Positions 16,686 to 25,111 are shown, numbered from the stretch's first letter. The stretch is 64,000 bases of DNA from Siccirubricoccus phaeus (GCF_008360935.1 NZ_SRXO01000007.1:62001-126000); one strand, 5' to 3'. Program-made: numbers and translations. The notes: a model not told the origin generated them from the letters alone.

Positions 16686-19574
16686 ATGACCAGGCAGATC
16701 AAGCTCGGCCTTTCGATGCGGTATCTCGGCTACCATGCCGGGGCCTGGCGCCATCCGGAGGTTGATCCGGAGGGCGCCTCCAAGCTCAGCCACTTCCTCC
16801 GCGTCGCCCGGACGGCGGAGGCGGCGAAGTTCGATATGGTCTTCCTGGCCGACGGCATCGGCATCCGCGCCAGGGACGAGCCGCCCGGCGCCCTCTGCCG
16901 CAGCGCCCAGACGGCGGAGCTGGAGCCGTTGACGCTGCTCTCGGCGCTCGCCGCGGTGACCGGCCATATCGGCCTGGTGGCGACTGCCAGCACCACCTAC
17001 AACGAGCCCTTCCACATCGCCCGCAAATGGGCCTCGCTCGACCATCTCAGCGGCGGCCGCGCCGGCTGGAACATCGTCACCTCCTGGTCGGATGCGGAGG
17101 CGCGGAACTTCAATCGCGAGGAACACCTCGACTACGCCACCCGCTACGAGCGGGCGGCCGAGTTCGTCGAGGTGGTGAAGGGGCTGTGGGACAGTTGGGA
17201 CGCGGACGCGCTGGTCAACGACAAGAAGAGCGGCATCTTCTTCGACCCGGCGAAGCTGCATGAGCTGAACCACATCGGCAAGCACTTCAGGGTCAAGGGC
17301 CCGCTGAGCGTGAAGCGCACGCCGCAGGGCCGCCCGATCCTGGTGCAGGCCGGCGCGTCCGAGCAGGGCATGGACATCGCCGCCGAAAGCGCCGACGTGG
17401 TCTATGCCGTTGCCCAGAACCTCGACCAGGGCAAGGTCTATTACGAGACGCTGAAGGGCCGCATGGCCCGGTACGGCCGCAGCCCGGACGAGTTGCTGAT
17501 CATGCCCGGCATCACCCATTTCATCGGCCGCACGCGGCAGGAGGCGCAGGACAAGTACGAGCAGCTCAACGCGCTGGTCGATCCGGTCCTCGGTCTCTCC
17601 CATCTCTACGGCCAGATGGGCGATCTTTCGGGCCACGACGTGGACGGCCCGGTGCCGGAGCCCAACAACCCCCAGGTGCGCAGCATTGCGAAAGGCCTGC
17701 TGGAGCTGGCGCACGGGCGGAACCTGACCATCCGCCAGCTCTACACGACGATCGCCGCCGGCTTCGGCACGCGGCTGGTCATCGGCACGCCGCAGGACGT
17801 CGCCGACGACATGGAGGCCTGGGTCGAGGCGGGGGCGGCGGACGGATTCAATCTTTGCCCCCCCTGGCTGCCGGGCGGCCATCCCATGCCGGACAGCAAG
17901 CGCAAGAAACCGAATTCCGTAACGACTCAGGCCACGATTCTCACGAAGGAGCGAAGCACCCGCACGAACCCCGGCGCTTTACCCGCCCGCACCAGCGCGA
18001 CCGACCCACTTTGCATCAACGCGGTTGCCGCGCCCGGCGGGGGCCAGATTGGGATGACGTTCTGTCCCGGCAAGCGACAGGGCGGCTCGACCATGGGCGA
18101 CTGGGAGCGCGACCTTCCGTCCGACCTTGCCCGAATTGCCGAGTGGGGTGCGGTCGCCGTGGTTACCCTGATGGAACAGCACGAACTCGAGCGGTACGGC
18201 GTGTCCGGCATTGGCGATGCCGTCGAGGCGCTGGGGATGGAGTGGCACCACCTTCCCATCCGCGACGTGGATGTCCCAGACGGGCGTTTCGAGGTGCGCT
18301 GGACGTACGCCGGCCATCGGCTGCGGTCGCACCTCCTCGCCGGGCGGCGCGTGCTGCTCCACTGCCGCGGCGGGCTCGGCCGCACGGGGACTATTGCAGC
18401 AGGGCTGCTGGTGGAACTGGGGATGGCATCTGCCGAGGCCGTCGCGGCGGTCCGCCGGGCAAGGCCCGGGACGATGGAAACCGTGGCGCAGGAGGCGCAT
18501 GCGCGGGGCGCAAGGCCGGTCGGGGCCGCACAGGCCATTGCCGCTGACCGCTTGCTGGGCTGCCTGCTCGGCGGGGCGATCGGGGATGCCTTCGGCTACG
18601 AGGTCGAGTTCGACAGCCTCGACACGATCCGGCGGCGCTTCGGGCCAGACGGCATTCGGGAGCCGGTGCTGCATGCCGGCCGGCTGGTTGTCAGCGATGA
18701 CACGCAGATGACGCTGTTTACGCTCGACGGGCTGCTGCGCGCCATTGGGCCGGACGGAGCTTGGTCGGAGGATGGCGTAGTCGTGGAGGTGCGCCGCGCC
18801 TACCTCGATTGGCTTGACACACAATCGGGCGCCGCCGCGCCCGGCGGCCTCGCGGGGACGCTCGCTGCCCGGCCAGCGATGCGTCACCGGCGCGCCCTGG
18901 GGAACACCTGCCTCTCCGCGCTGCGGGTCAGTGGGAACGGCAAGGTCGAGCGCCCCATCAACAACTCGAAGGGCTGCGGCGCCGCTATGCGGAGCGCCCT
19001 CGTGGCCTTCCTCCCCCGCCTACCGGATGGGCCTGAAGCCTGCCAGCTCGGGGCCCAGATCGGTGCACTCACGCACGGGCACCCAGACGGGTGGGGTCCA
19101 GCTGGCCTCGTGGCCGCCGCCGTGCGGCGAATACTGAGGGGCGAAGGAATGTGCGACGCGCTCGCGGGCGCGGTCGACGACCTCCAACGGACGGCGGGTG
19201 CGTGGGGCTGCACGGCCCCAATCACGGCCCCATACCGTCGGGCGCTCAAACTCGTGCAAAGCATGCCGGACCGGCCAACCGAGGCCATCGCGCAACTTGG
19301 GCTGGGCTGGACCGGCGACGAGGCCGTCGCCATCGCGACCTACGCCGCCCTGACCGGCGACTCGTTCTTGGATGTAGTGGCGCGCGCCTCCAACCATGAT
19401 GGTGACAGCGACAGCACGGCAAGCATTGCGGGTCAGCTTTGGGGAGCTGCCCATGGCTCCGGCGTCCTGCCACATGGGTTGGTGTCCAGACTTGACGTAC
19501 TCGACGAGATCCTCGCGCTCGCAGCATCGTGGATGGGGCCGCAGGCGGCGGGGGCGGCAAAGGAAGCTCCGTGA
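16686..19574 (+). CDS. chimeric ORF: C-terminally truncated LLM monooxygenase running into phosphatase-ADP-ribosylglycohydrolase
   Basis: From the ATG at 16686 (AGGAG upstream) the frame is open for 962 codons. Residues 1 to about 398 are an LLM monooxygenase closely resembling the one at 9716 (LGLSMRYLGYHAGAWRHP, ATASTTYNEPFHIARKWASLD, GRAGWNIVTSWSDAEARNF). The match stops at PPWLPGG near 17880; the last 50 or so family residues ending in the EGRTLRENLGL motif are gone. The frame continues through a basic, unrelated linker (MPDSKRKKPNSV) into a dual-specificity-phosphatase-like domain and an ADP-ribosylglycohydrolase domain. The simplest reading is that DNA of the prophage-like island joined here by chance in frame. 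Whether one fused protein or two products are made cannot be told. Confidence 0.75.
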   Translation: MTRQIKLGLSMRYLGYHAGAWRHPEVDPEGASKLSHFLRVARTAEAAKFDMVFLADGIGIRARDEPPGALCRSAQTAELEPLTLLSALAAVTGHIGLVATASTTYNEPFHIARKWASLDHLSGGRAGWNIVTSWSDAEARNFNREEHLDYATRYERAAEFVEVVKGLWDSWDADALVNDKKSGIFFDPAKLHELNHIGKHFRVKGPLSVKRTPQGRPILVQAGASEQGMDIAAESADVVYAVAQNLDQGKVYYETLKGRMARYGRSPDELLIMPGITHFIGRTRQEAQDKYEQLNALVDPVLGLSHLYGQMGDLSGHDVDGPVPEPNNPQVRSIAKGLLELAHGRNLTIRQLYTTIAAGFGTRLVIGTPQDVADDMEAWVEAGAADGFNLCPPWLPGGHPMPDSKRKKPNSVTTQATILTKERSTRTNPGALPARTSATDPLCINAVAAPGGGQIGMTFCPGKRQGGSTMGDWERDLPSDLARIAEWGAVAVVTLMEQHELERYGVSGIGDAVEALGMEWHHLPIRDVDVPDGRFEVRWTYAGHRLRSHLLAGRRVLLHCRGGLGRTGTIAAGLLVELGMASAEAVAAVRRARPGTMETVAQEAHARGARPVGAAQAIAADRLLGCLLGGAIGDAFGYEVEFDSLDTIRRRFGPDGIREPVLHAGRLVVSDDTQMTLFTLDGLLRAIGPDGAWSEDGVVVEVRRAYLDWLDTQSGAAAPGGLAGTLAARPAMRHRRALGNTCLSALRVSGNGKVERPINNSKGCGAAMRSALVAFLPRLPDGPEACQLGAQIGALTHGHPDGWGPAGLVAAAVRRILRGEGMCDALAGAVDDLQRTAGAWGCTAPITAPYRRALKLVQSMPDRPTEAIAQLGLGWTGDEAVAIATYAALTGDSFLDVVARASNHDGDSDSTASIAGQLWGAAHGSGVLPHGLVSRLDVLDEILALAASWMGPQAAGAAKEAP
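18054..19574 (+). other. tyrosine/dual-specificity phosphatase-ADP-ribosylglycohydrolase part, possible independent start
   Basis: A methionine at 18054 (MTFCPGKRQGG) would give a 506-residue protein; residues just upstream (INAVAAPGGGQIG) also look like part of the phosphatase fold, so the original start may lie further back, for example the ATG at 17886. The phosphatase active site is HCRGGLGRTG, with cysteine 104 and its arginine six residues later, and RDVDVPDG is the likely acid loop. The second domain has GGAIGDAFG, SDDTQMT, SKGCGAAMRSA, HGHPDGW and HDGDSDSTASIAG, the metal-binding signatures of DraG/ARH hydrolases. It should remove ADP-ribose or a related group; the partner phosphatase substrate is unknown. 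Joint presence on a phage-like island suggests a role in phage-host conflict, which is inference. Confidence 0.72.
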
Positions 19575-19687
19575 AGGTTCGGAACTCGGTCATGGCGGTG
19601 GACCTATCTCCGTCAGCGGCGGCGTCAGGAGGCGTCACCCGCCGCCGGATCTCCGGCCTGTGCTGACCTTGTGGAAGGGGCCCAAGC

Positions 19688-20119
19688 ATGATCCTCGATG
19701 CAGCACTTCTGCTGGACAGTGGCGCAGCGCTGACCACGACCCGCAGTAGCTGGAACACCATCGATCTGGGCGGCGTCGTCGACGTCGGCGTTTCGGAAGA
19801 GGCGCTGGAAATCCTGTTCCGCTTCACCGAGCTGCCAACGGCTGACGGGGCTGCGACCCTGGTTGTGGCGGTGCAGACGAGTCCGGACAATTCGACGTGG
19901 ACCACGCTGGTGCAGTCCGGTGCCATGCCGCTGACGGCATTTGCCGAGCGGAGCCCTTCCGGCACTTTCCGGATGAAGGTGCCGGCTGGTGTGAGTCGGT
20001 ACATCAGGCTGGTTTACACCATCGCAAATGGCCCCCTGACCGCTGGTCGGGTGCACGCATCGCTGGTGAAGAACCGCGACTTCCACAACTACTACCCGAA
20101 GAACTACGTGGCGATCTGA
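19688..20119 (+). CDS. Bbp16-like phage capsid (cement) protein
   Basis: The 143-residue protein starts MILDAALLLDSGAAL and ends AGRVHASLVKNRDFHNYY. The pattern of an N-terminal 'D..LL.s..Aalt' strand, IDLGG, TLVVAVQTSPDNSTW, then a YIRLVYTI strand near the end fits the Bbp16 family from Bordetella phage BPP-1-like podoviruses, thought to decorate or stabilise the capsid. The ATG follows GAAGGGG. It is the first of the phage-type genes. In related phages the major capsid gene is next to it, but none is visible here. The assignment comes from remembered family pattern, so it is moderate. Confidence 0.58.
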   Translation: MILDAALLLDSGAALTTTRSSWNTIDLGGVVDVGVSEEALEILFRFTELPTADGAATLVVAVQTSPDNSTWTTLVQSGAMPLTAFAERSPSGTFRMKVPAGVSRYIRLVYTIANGPLTAGRVHASLVKNRDFHNYYPKNYVAI

Positions 20120-20122
20120 GCC

Positions 20123-20344
20123 ATGGCGATCTGCCCCGTCTTGGCTGAACTGCGCGAGGCTGTGGAGGCCGCTGGCAAGTCCGGCCGCCTGCCGCTCGAC
20201 CTCTACAACCGTGCTGTCGCGGTGCTGGATGGCCGGCTCAATGAGGACCGGTTCCGCATCTGGACCGACATCAAGGCCCACTTCACTGAGCGCCGCCGGC
20301 TGCGCTCGCTCCCTCCTGAACCTGTCACCGAGGACGCCCCATGA
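20123..20344 (+). CDS. small phage-type protein of unknown function
   Basis: The 73-residue product is mostly helical, with charged helices (LAELREAVEAAGKSG, FRIWTDIKAHFTERRR) and no membrane segment or signal. It begins three bases after the Bbp16-like gene and its stop overlaps the next start (ATGA). I do not recognise a family. Tight packing and position argue that it is a real structural-module gene rather than a chance frame. Confidence 0.5.
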   Translation: MAICPVLAELREAVEAAGKSGRLPLDLYNRAVAVLDGRLNEDRFRIWTDIKAHFTERRRLRSLPPEPVTEDAP

Positions 20345-20964
20345 CCGAGCCCGTTTCCCTGTCTGACATCATCGCCAACCTGCAATCCCAGATCGCCGAG
20401 GCGCGTGCTGATCTGGAGCGGGCGGAGGCCGAGCGCGCCGATCTGATCCTCGCTGCTGCCGGTGGCGATGCTGAGGCGAAGCTGCGCATTCCAGCGGCGG
20501 CGGCGCGCATTGCCGGGTTGCAGGAGCACTCCACAGCGCTGGCCGCGGCCTTGGCCAGGGCTGAGCAGCAGCGCCGCGATGCGGTGGATGACGAGAAGCG
20601 GCTCGCCAGGGAGCGAGACCTGGATGAGGCGGTGCGCCTCATGAAGGCGCGGGAGCGGCCGGCCAAGAGGCTGGAGGGGCTGCTGGAGCAGGTATCCGAC
20701 TGCCTGGCCGAGGTGGATGGCAACAGGCGGCGGGCAGAACGCCTGCTCATCGCGCATGAGCGCGGGACCGTGCTCGACAAGATCATTGGCAACGCCTTTG
20801 CAGCGCGATCCGGCAGCCTGGAGCAGGTGACCGCGTATCTGGAGGCCGGCGGCAGCTCGCGGCTCTCCCTCGCGGATGCGGCGGTGAGGGGGACGGAGGA
20901 GGTGCAGCGCAAGGTGGACCGGCTTCGGGCTGACTTTCTCCGGCAGGCCCGGGAGTCAGCCTGA
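20341..20964 (+). CDS. coiled-coil phage-type protein of unknown function
   Basis: The 207-residue protein is almost all predicted helix, rich in Ala, Glu, Arg and Leu. Residues about 8-100 show heptad-like spacing (LQSQIAEARADLERAEAERA, LARERDLDEAVRLMKARERP), suggesting a long coiled coil. There is no signal peptide or enzyme motif. ATGA coupling to the preceding gene and TGATG coupling to the next tie it to the virion gene block. A head-tail or scaffold-associated role is possible, but I cannot name it. Confidence 0.55.
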   Translation: MTEPVSLSDIIANLQSQIAEARADLERAEAERADLILAAAGGDAEAKLRIPAAAARIAGLQEHSTALAAALARAEQQRRDAVDDEKRLARERDLDEAVRLMKARERPAKRLEGLLEQVSDCLAEVDGNRRRAERLLIAHERGTVLDKIIGNAFAARSGSLEQVTAYLEAGGSSRLSLADAAVRGTEEVQRKVDRLRADFLRQARESA

Positions 20965-21305
20965 TGGCCCCCGACTGCCTTGCCGAGCGCCTGGACGCGA
21001 TGGTCAGCGGCGCCGCCGAGATTGATGCCGCGGTTTCCGAGCTGGCCGGCGCGGTGCGGCGGTTCCAGGAGCTGGCCGAGGCGGCGAGGCCAGCGCAGCG
21101 CGCGGTTTTGCGCCCAGGCCATTGGGGCATGCAGATCCCCGCGCGGGTAGCGGCGGAGCCCCTTCTGCGCCGCCTGCTTGATGCTGGCGCGGTAGATCTG
21201 GAAGCGCTGCGCGCCGTGGGGCGGGGGGACCTTCAGCCTGCGGGCGATACGGCCGTACAGGATGCCGTGACGGCCAAGGCCCGTGCCTTCGAGGGCCGGG
21301 CATGA
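20964..21305 (+). CDS. small phage-type protein of unknown function
   Basis: The 113-residue product has an N-terminal helical half (LAERLDAMVSGAAEIDAAVS) and a C-terminal part with VLRPGHWGMQIPARVAAEPL. No family is recognised. The start codon overlaps the stop of the coiled-coil gene and its own stop overlaps the next start, so it belongs to the same co-translated block. The opposite strand also carries a long open frame here, which I take to be a GC-bias shadow. Confidence 0.48.
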   Translation: MAPDCLAERLDAMVSGAAEIDAAVSELAGAVRRFQELAEAARPAQRAVLRPGHWGMQIPARVAAEPLLRRLLDAGAVDLEALRAVGRGDLQPAGDTAVQDAVTAKARAFEGRA

Positions 21306-21931
21306 GCGACCTCGAAGCCATCGCGGCGCGGTTCTACCCGAGCATGGCGCCGCAGCCAGAAGCCCCGCAGAGCGCGCCAGAGGCCGCTTCGGTGGCGGAG
21401 GCTCTGGCACAGCCCGCCGAGGCGCCAAAGCCCTCAGAGGCGCAGCAGGACGCAGGCACGGGCGATCCTTTCAGCGATGCGGCCGAGCGCATGTTCCCGT
21501 TCTCCGGCATCGAGACCCGCGGCTACGTGGACTGGCAGGAGGCGGCGGCAGAGCGGCCCGCTGACTACGACCTGGCCGCCCCGCCTGGCACGCTACGCGA
21601 CGGGACGCCGGAAGGGCAGGCGGCCGAGGCGCGGTTCCGTACTGCGCTGATGGAGGCTGGGCTCGGCCGCACCCAGGCGGCAGAGCTCTGGCAGGACGCT
21701 CTGGCAGCGCAGGCCAGCACCGCCCCGCGGCGCACCATGGAGCAGGCCGAGGCCGAGCTGCGGAAAGGCTGGGGCGCCAGGTACGAGACCAAGCTGGCGG
21801 CGGCGCGTGGTGCGATCACCAAGGCGGCGCAGACCTCGCCGGAGATCATGGAATTCCTGGAGCGGACGGGCCTCGGCAACGATCCGCGGTTCATCCGCAA
21901 GGTGGCGGCGATGGCCGCCAGGAGGAAGTAG
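21302..21931 (+). CDS. phage scaffold-like protein
   Basis: The 209-residue protein has a low-complexity acidic, proline- and alanine-rich first third (residues about 15-60), a GYVDWQEAAAERPADYDLAAP segment, and a helical C-terminal third with LRKGWGARYETKLAAARGAI and TGLGNDPRFIRKVAAMAARRK. The latter two segments resemble the C-terminal part of podovirus scaffold or capsid-assembly proteins, which often end with a 'TGLGN.P..I..' stretch. There is no enzyme motif. It overlaps its upstream neighbour by ATGA and precedes the large frameshifted virion gene by two bases. Confidence 0.5.
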   Translation: MSDLEAIAARFYPSMAPQPEAPQSAPEAASVAEALAQPAEAPKPSEAQQDAGTGDPFSDAAERMFPFSGIETRGYVDWQEAAAERPADYDLAAPPGTLRDGTPEGQAAEARFRTALMEAGLGRTQAAELWQDALAAQASTAPRRTMEQAEAELRKGWGARYETKLAAARGAITKAAQTSPEIMEFLERTGLGNDPRFIRKVAAMAARRK

Positions 21932-21933
21932 CC

Positions 21934-23468
21934 ATGGCGCGAATTCCAATGAGCCCTGGGCCGCGCGTTGCGCCCGACGGCCAGTCAAACATCAAGGCCA
22001 CGCCGGACGCTTTCGGCGCTGGCGTTGGCACGGCTACCGCCGGTGTCGGCGCGACACTGATCAAGGCCGGCGACGAATGGGCGCAGGTGGCGGCGAAGCT
22101 GGCCCGCGAGGACGAGATTGCCGCCCGCTCCAAGCTGCAAACGCAGATGGTCACCGGGCTGTCGGAGTTGCGGACCCAGCTCGACGCAGAGACCGATCCC
22201 GACAAGATCCAGGCGTTGTGGACCGAGGGGCAGCGGAGCCTTCAGAACACCATCCGCACCGCGGCCGGCGGCAACCGTCGCCAGCAGGAATGGGCAACCA
22301 CCCAGCTTGGCCTTGAGATTGCCCGGGATCAGCAGGCGGTGGGCCGCCTGGTGCTGGGGCGGCGCCGTGAGAGGAACCTGGCGGAGCTGAATGACGGTCT
22401 CTTCGCGCTCAACCAGCAGGTCGGCACAACGCGGAACATGGACGATCGCGCCCGCCTTCTGGAAACGGGAACGGCTCAGATCGCCGCCGCTGTCACGGCT
22501 GGCTGCGCGGGCGCCCGGTGGCGATGCTGACGGCCGACGCGGCTGCCAATCTCCAGCGGCAGTTCGTCAACGGCAACGTGGATCAGCGCGAGGCGCTCCT
22601 GAGAGGCGTCATCGGGATCAGCGATCCCGGCGTCCGCAACGCTACGCTCCAGCTTCTGGAGCGCGGGCGCGGCGACGCCGGTCGGTTGCCGGCCGGCAGC
22701 CTGGCGCGCATCGGTGATATGTTCCTCAACGAGGGCTTCATGGGCCAGCAACGTGCCCGTCGCATCCTCGCGGCGTTCGACGTGGATGTATCCGACCGCG
22801 TGAAAGAGGCGGGCGAAACGGGCGAAATGCAGAGCGCGATCCGCTCCGCCCGAACCCAGAGTGTTCAGGGAGTGCTGCTGCGCCAGGCGCAGATCACCGG
22901 AAACCTGGCCTTCAGCGAGACGGCCGTTCGGGACGAGAAGGCGATCCTTCATCTGGCGACGGTGAATCTCGCGTCTGGTGAGACCAGCGTCTCCCGTGCC
23001 GTGGCAGGCGCGCAGGCCGACTGGAATGGCCAACGCGGCGTGGTGAACCGCGAAGGGCTGGCCGCCGTGTGGTTCCCGCTGTCGCAAGCCAATCCTGCTG
23101 TGGTCGAAACCGGGCTGCGCGTCCTGAAAGAGCGCGAAGCCATCGTCCCCGATACCCCGATGGAGCAGGAGGCGGCGCTGGCGGCCCGGCAGCAGGCCGG
23201 CGCGGCGCGCCAAGCCGAGTGGATCAATGACGGTAACCAGTTCGCCCTAGTCGCGCAGGGGCCGGTGACAGCCGGCGGGTCGGGGCCGCGGGTGGTGCTG
23301 CGCACCGCCACCATCACCGATGTTCTCGGCGCGGCCATCCCCAACGCTTCCGCCGTCTCGGTGGGAGGCGCGGCCGGCACCCGCACCGGGACAGAGCAAC
23401 GGTTGGAGATCGAACGCCGCCGAGGCGGGCCGCCGGTTCCGAGCCGCCCACAGACATTCGAGGAGTAG
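21934..23468 (+). pseudogene. large phage virion protein gene split by a frameshift near 22500
   Basis: The first frame (21934-22530) gives MARIPMSPGPRVAPDGQ to IAAAVTAGCAGARWRC and stops. A second frame, whose first ATG is 22518, extends to 23468. Reading the second frame upstream gives GWLRGRPVAMLTADAAANLQ, which joins smoothly to IAAAVTAG of the first frame. A single lost base (or two gained) in the short repeat GGCTGGCTG at about 22498-22506 explains the break. The rejoined product would be about 511 residues, helical, and resembles internal virion or ejection-type proteins in layout (N-terminal 'GAGVGTATAGVGATL' hydrophobic patch). Programmed frameshifting is less likely but not excluded. 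Confidence 0.6.
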
Positions 23469-23472
23469 TCCC

Positions 23473-24261
23473 ATGTGCGTATTAACCCTTTCCGCCCTGG
23501 GCGCGAGCCTGTTCGGCGCCTCGGCGGCTGGCGCTGGGGCTGGAGCGGCAGTCGGGGCTGGCGCTGCTGCTGGGGCAGGGGCGGCGGCGGGCGCTGGTGC
23601 TACCATCGGCGCCGGCGCCACGGCGGCGGGCCTCACCACCCTTGGCGGCGCTGCTGTTGGGACCGGTGCCTTGACCGTGACGCCGGCTGCGGCGGGCATC
23701 CTCACCGCGGCTGCGCCCACGGTAGCGGCGACTGGTGGTGGCTTTGCCAGCGGCCTTTCCGCCGCGGCTGCCGCTGCCGGCCTGATCGGCTCCGGCCTCT
23801 CCGCCTACGGCCAGATGCAGCAGGGCGAGGCGGCGTCCAAGGCGGCCAAGTACCAGGCGGCGGTGGCGCAGAACAACGCCAAGGCGACGCTAGCCCGCGG
23901 TGAGTTCGAGGCGCAGCAGATCTATCGCCAGGGCGCGCAGCGGCTTTCCCTCCAGCGCGCCATCATGGGGGCGAACAACCTGGACATCGGCTTCGGCACC
24001 GCGCTGGACGTGCAGCGGGACACCGCCGAGGCCACGGGCCTGGACGCGGCGACGACCAGGTACAATGCGCTCCTGGCCGGGACGGATCAGAGCCAGCAGG
24101 CCATGTTGCTGCGGGCGCAGGGAGCCGGCGCCAGGTCCGCCGGCACGATGGGCGCATTCGGCTCCATCCTCAGCGGCGCAAGCCAGTTCGCGCAGAGGTG
24201 GAATGGCTGGCAGGACAGCGGCAGCTCTCCCCGCTCCCGGGCGCCGGCCCTGCTGGCATGA
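23473..24261 (+). CDS. Ala/Gly-rich internal virion-like protein
   Basis: The 262-residue product begins MCVLTLSALGASLFGASAAG after a GAGGAG ribosome site. Residues about 10-105 are almost entirely Ala and Gly with short hydrophobic runs, followed by AGLIGSGLSAYGQMQQGEAASKAAKY and a helical part (FEAQQIYRQGAQRLSLQRAIMG). This layout matches the small internal virion proteins of podoviruses (T7 gp14-like), which form part of the DNA ejection channel. It overlaps the next gene by ATGA. The functional call is by architecture only. Confidence 0.55.
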   Translation: MCVLTLSALGASLFGASAAGAGAGAAVGAGAAAGAGAAAGAGATIGAGATAAGLTTLGGAAVGTGALTVTPAAAGILTAAAPTVAATGGGFASGLSAAAAAAGLIGSGLSAYGQMQQGEAASKAAKYQAAVAQNNAKATLARGEFEAQQIYRQGAQRLSLQRAIMGANNLDIGFGTALDVQRDTAEATGLDAATTRYNALLAGTDQSQQAMLLRAQGAGARSAGTMGAFGSILSGASQFAQRWNGWQDSGSSPRSRAPALLA

Positions 24262-24596
24262 CCGATGCCGAGCTGATCGCGCTGATGCGCGAGCGGGACA
24301 TGCTGCCGGATGACGGGAACGAGGCGACGCTGGCGGAGCTTGTGGCTCAATGTCCCTGCCGGGAGGTGATCCGGTTCGGCCCTGGCCCTGTCGTCCGCGT
24401 CTCGGCGCTGTTCGATCCCGACACCCCTAAGCCTGAGGTCAGGCCCGATGCCACAGCGCTGATCCTTGACCAGAGCATCGCCGAGGCAAGGGCCGCGGGC
24501 GGCGCCGTGCTCGTGCTAACCACCGGCCCCAACTGGATGGCGGAGGTGCTGGCCTACGTCGCCAGGAACGGCGAGGTGGTGGTGGGAAGGGCGTAG
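24258..24596 (+). CDS. phage-type protein of unknown function
   Basis: The 112-residue product starts MTDAELIALMRERDMLPDD at an ATG overlapping the preceding stop. The middle has FGPGPVVRVSALFDPDTP and a helical-then-strand C-terminal half (AEARAAGGAVLVLTTGPNWM). I do not recognise a family. It is the last gene of the rightward phage block; the 97 bases after it hold no gene before the end of hicA on the other strand. Confidence 0.48.
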   Translation: MTDAELIALMRERDMLPDDGNEATLAELVAQCPCREVIRFGPGPVVRVSALFDPDTPKPEVRPDATALILDQSIAEARAAGGAVLVLTTGPNWMAEVLAYVARNGEVVVGRA

Positions 24597-24693
24597 CTGC
24601 GGCGTCAGCCTCCCTCTCTACCGGACGACCGTCGTGGGGCGCAGGGGCCGCGCCCGGCCCGGACGGGCTGCGGGCGTGGCGGGTGGGGTAGGG

Positions 24694-24891
24694 TTAGAAG
24701 TGCTTCCGCAGGCCGGCCTGCTTCAGCACCCCGTTGGCGGTGTGCTTGGAGACGATGCCCTGGGGAACGGTCAGCTTGAAACTCTTGTCGGGGTGCTGCC
24801 AGATCTCGTGGTTACCCTTGGCGAAGCGCTCGAAGCGCCATCCGGCGTCGTGAAGGATGCCCTTCAGGTCGCGGTCAAACGTCCCGCCCAC
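24694..24891 (-). CDS. hicA: HicA-type mRNA interferase toxin
   Basis: The 65-residue protein starts at a GTG two bases downstream of the hicB stop (VGGTFDRDLKGILHDAGWRF). It has the double-stranded-RNA-binding-like HicA pattern: RDLKGILHDAGW, FERFAKGNHEIWQHPD with the catalytic histidine in the GNHEIW motif, FKLTVPQGIVSKHTANGVLKQAGL. Such toxins cleave mRNA when not bound by HicB. The frame is open far upstream, but only this start matches family length and the overlap with hicB. Antitoxin-first order with the toxin following is one of the two known arrangements. Confidence 0.72.
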   Translation of the reverse strand: MGGTFDRDLKGILHDAGWRFERFAKGNHEIWQHPDKSFKLTVPQGIVSKHTANGVLKQAGLRKHF

Positions 24892-24892
24892 A

Positions 24893-25111
24893 CTAGGCCG
24901 CGGCCGGCAGGTGGGCACGGTGGGCGCCGTGAATTTCGACCTCGGCGCCCTCGGGCAGGTCCACAACCTCAGGCAGGACAGCGAGGATGCGCTGGCTAAG
25001 CCCTTCAAAAGTAGAGGCTTCTGAGACGAGGCCGGGCACATCCTTCGACGACGCCCACCAAACGTGCGCTTCGTCGTCCCACTCAGCCTGGATGACAATC
25101 ACCTTAGGCAT
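24893..25111 (-). CDS. hicB: HicB-like antitoxin, DUF1902 type
   Basis: The 72-residue protein (MPKVIVIQAEWDDEAHVWWA, later SSKDVPGLVSEASTFEGL) matches DUF1902, the HicB-like half-domain fold with WDDEA and DVPGL signatures. It has no separate DNA-binding tail. The ATG is preceded by GGTAGGAGG. It should neutralise the HicA toxin encoded right after it and may repress the shared promoter. The pair sits at the tRNA end of the prophage-like island, a common place for stabilising toxin-antitoxin genes. Confidence 0.72.
   Translation of the reverse strand: MPKVIVIQAEWDDEAHVWWASSKDVPGLVSEASTFEGLSQRILAVLPEVVDLPEGAEVEIHGAHRAHLPAAA

Noticed and set aside
17861-17930. Search for a duplicate of the tRNA-Ser 3' end at the left island edge
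   Set aside because: No stretch resembling the tRNA 3' end was found by eye, so no attL is annotated.
23510-23760. Repetitive GC-rich stretch resembling a minisatellite
   Set aside because: It encodes the Ala/Gly-rich segment of the internal virion-like protein in a clear reading frame with ribosome site.
24634-24999. Plus-strand frame opposite hicA
   Set aside because: The minus strand carries a HicA match with catalytic histidine; the plus frame has no motif.
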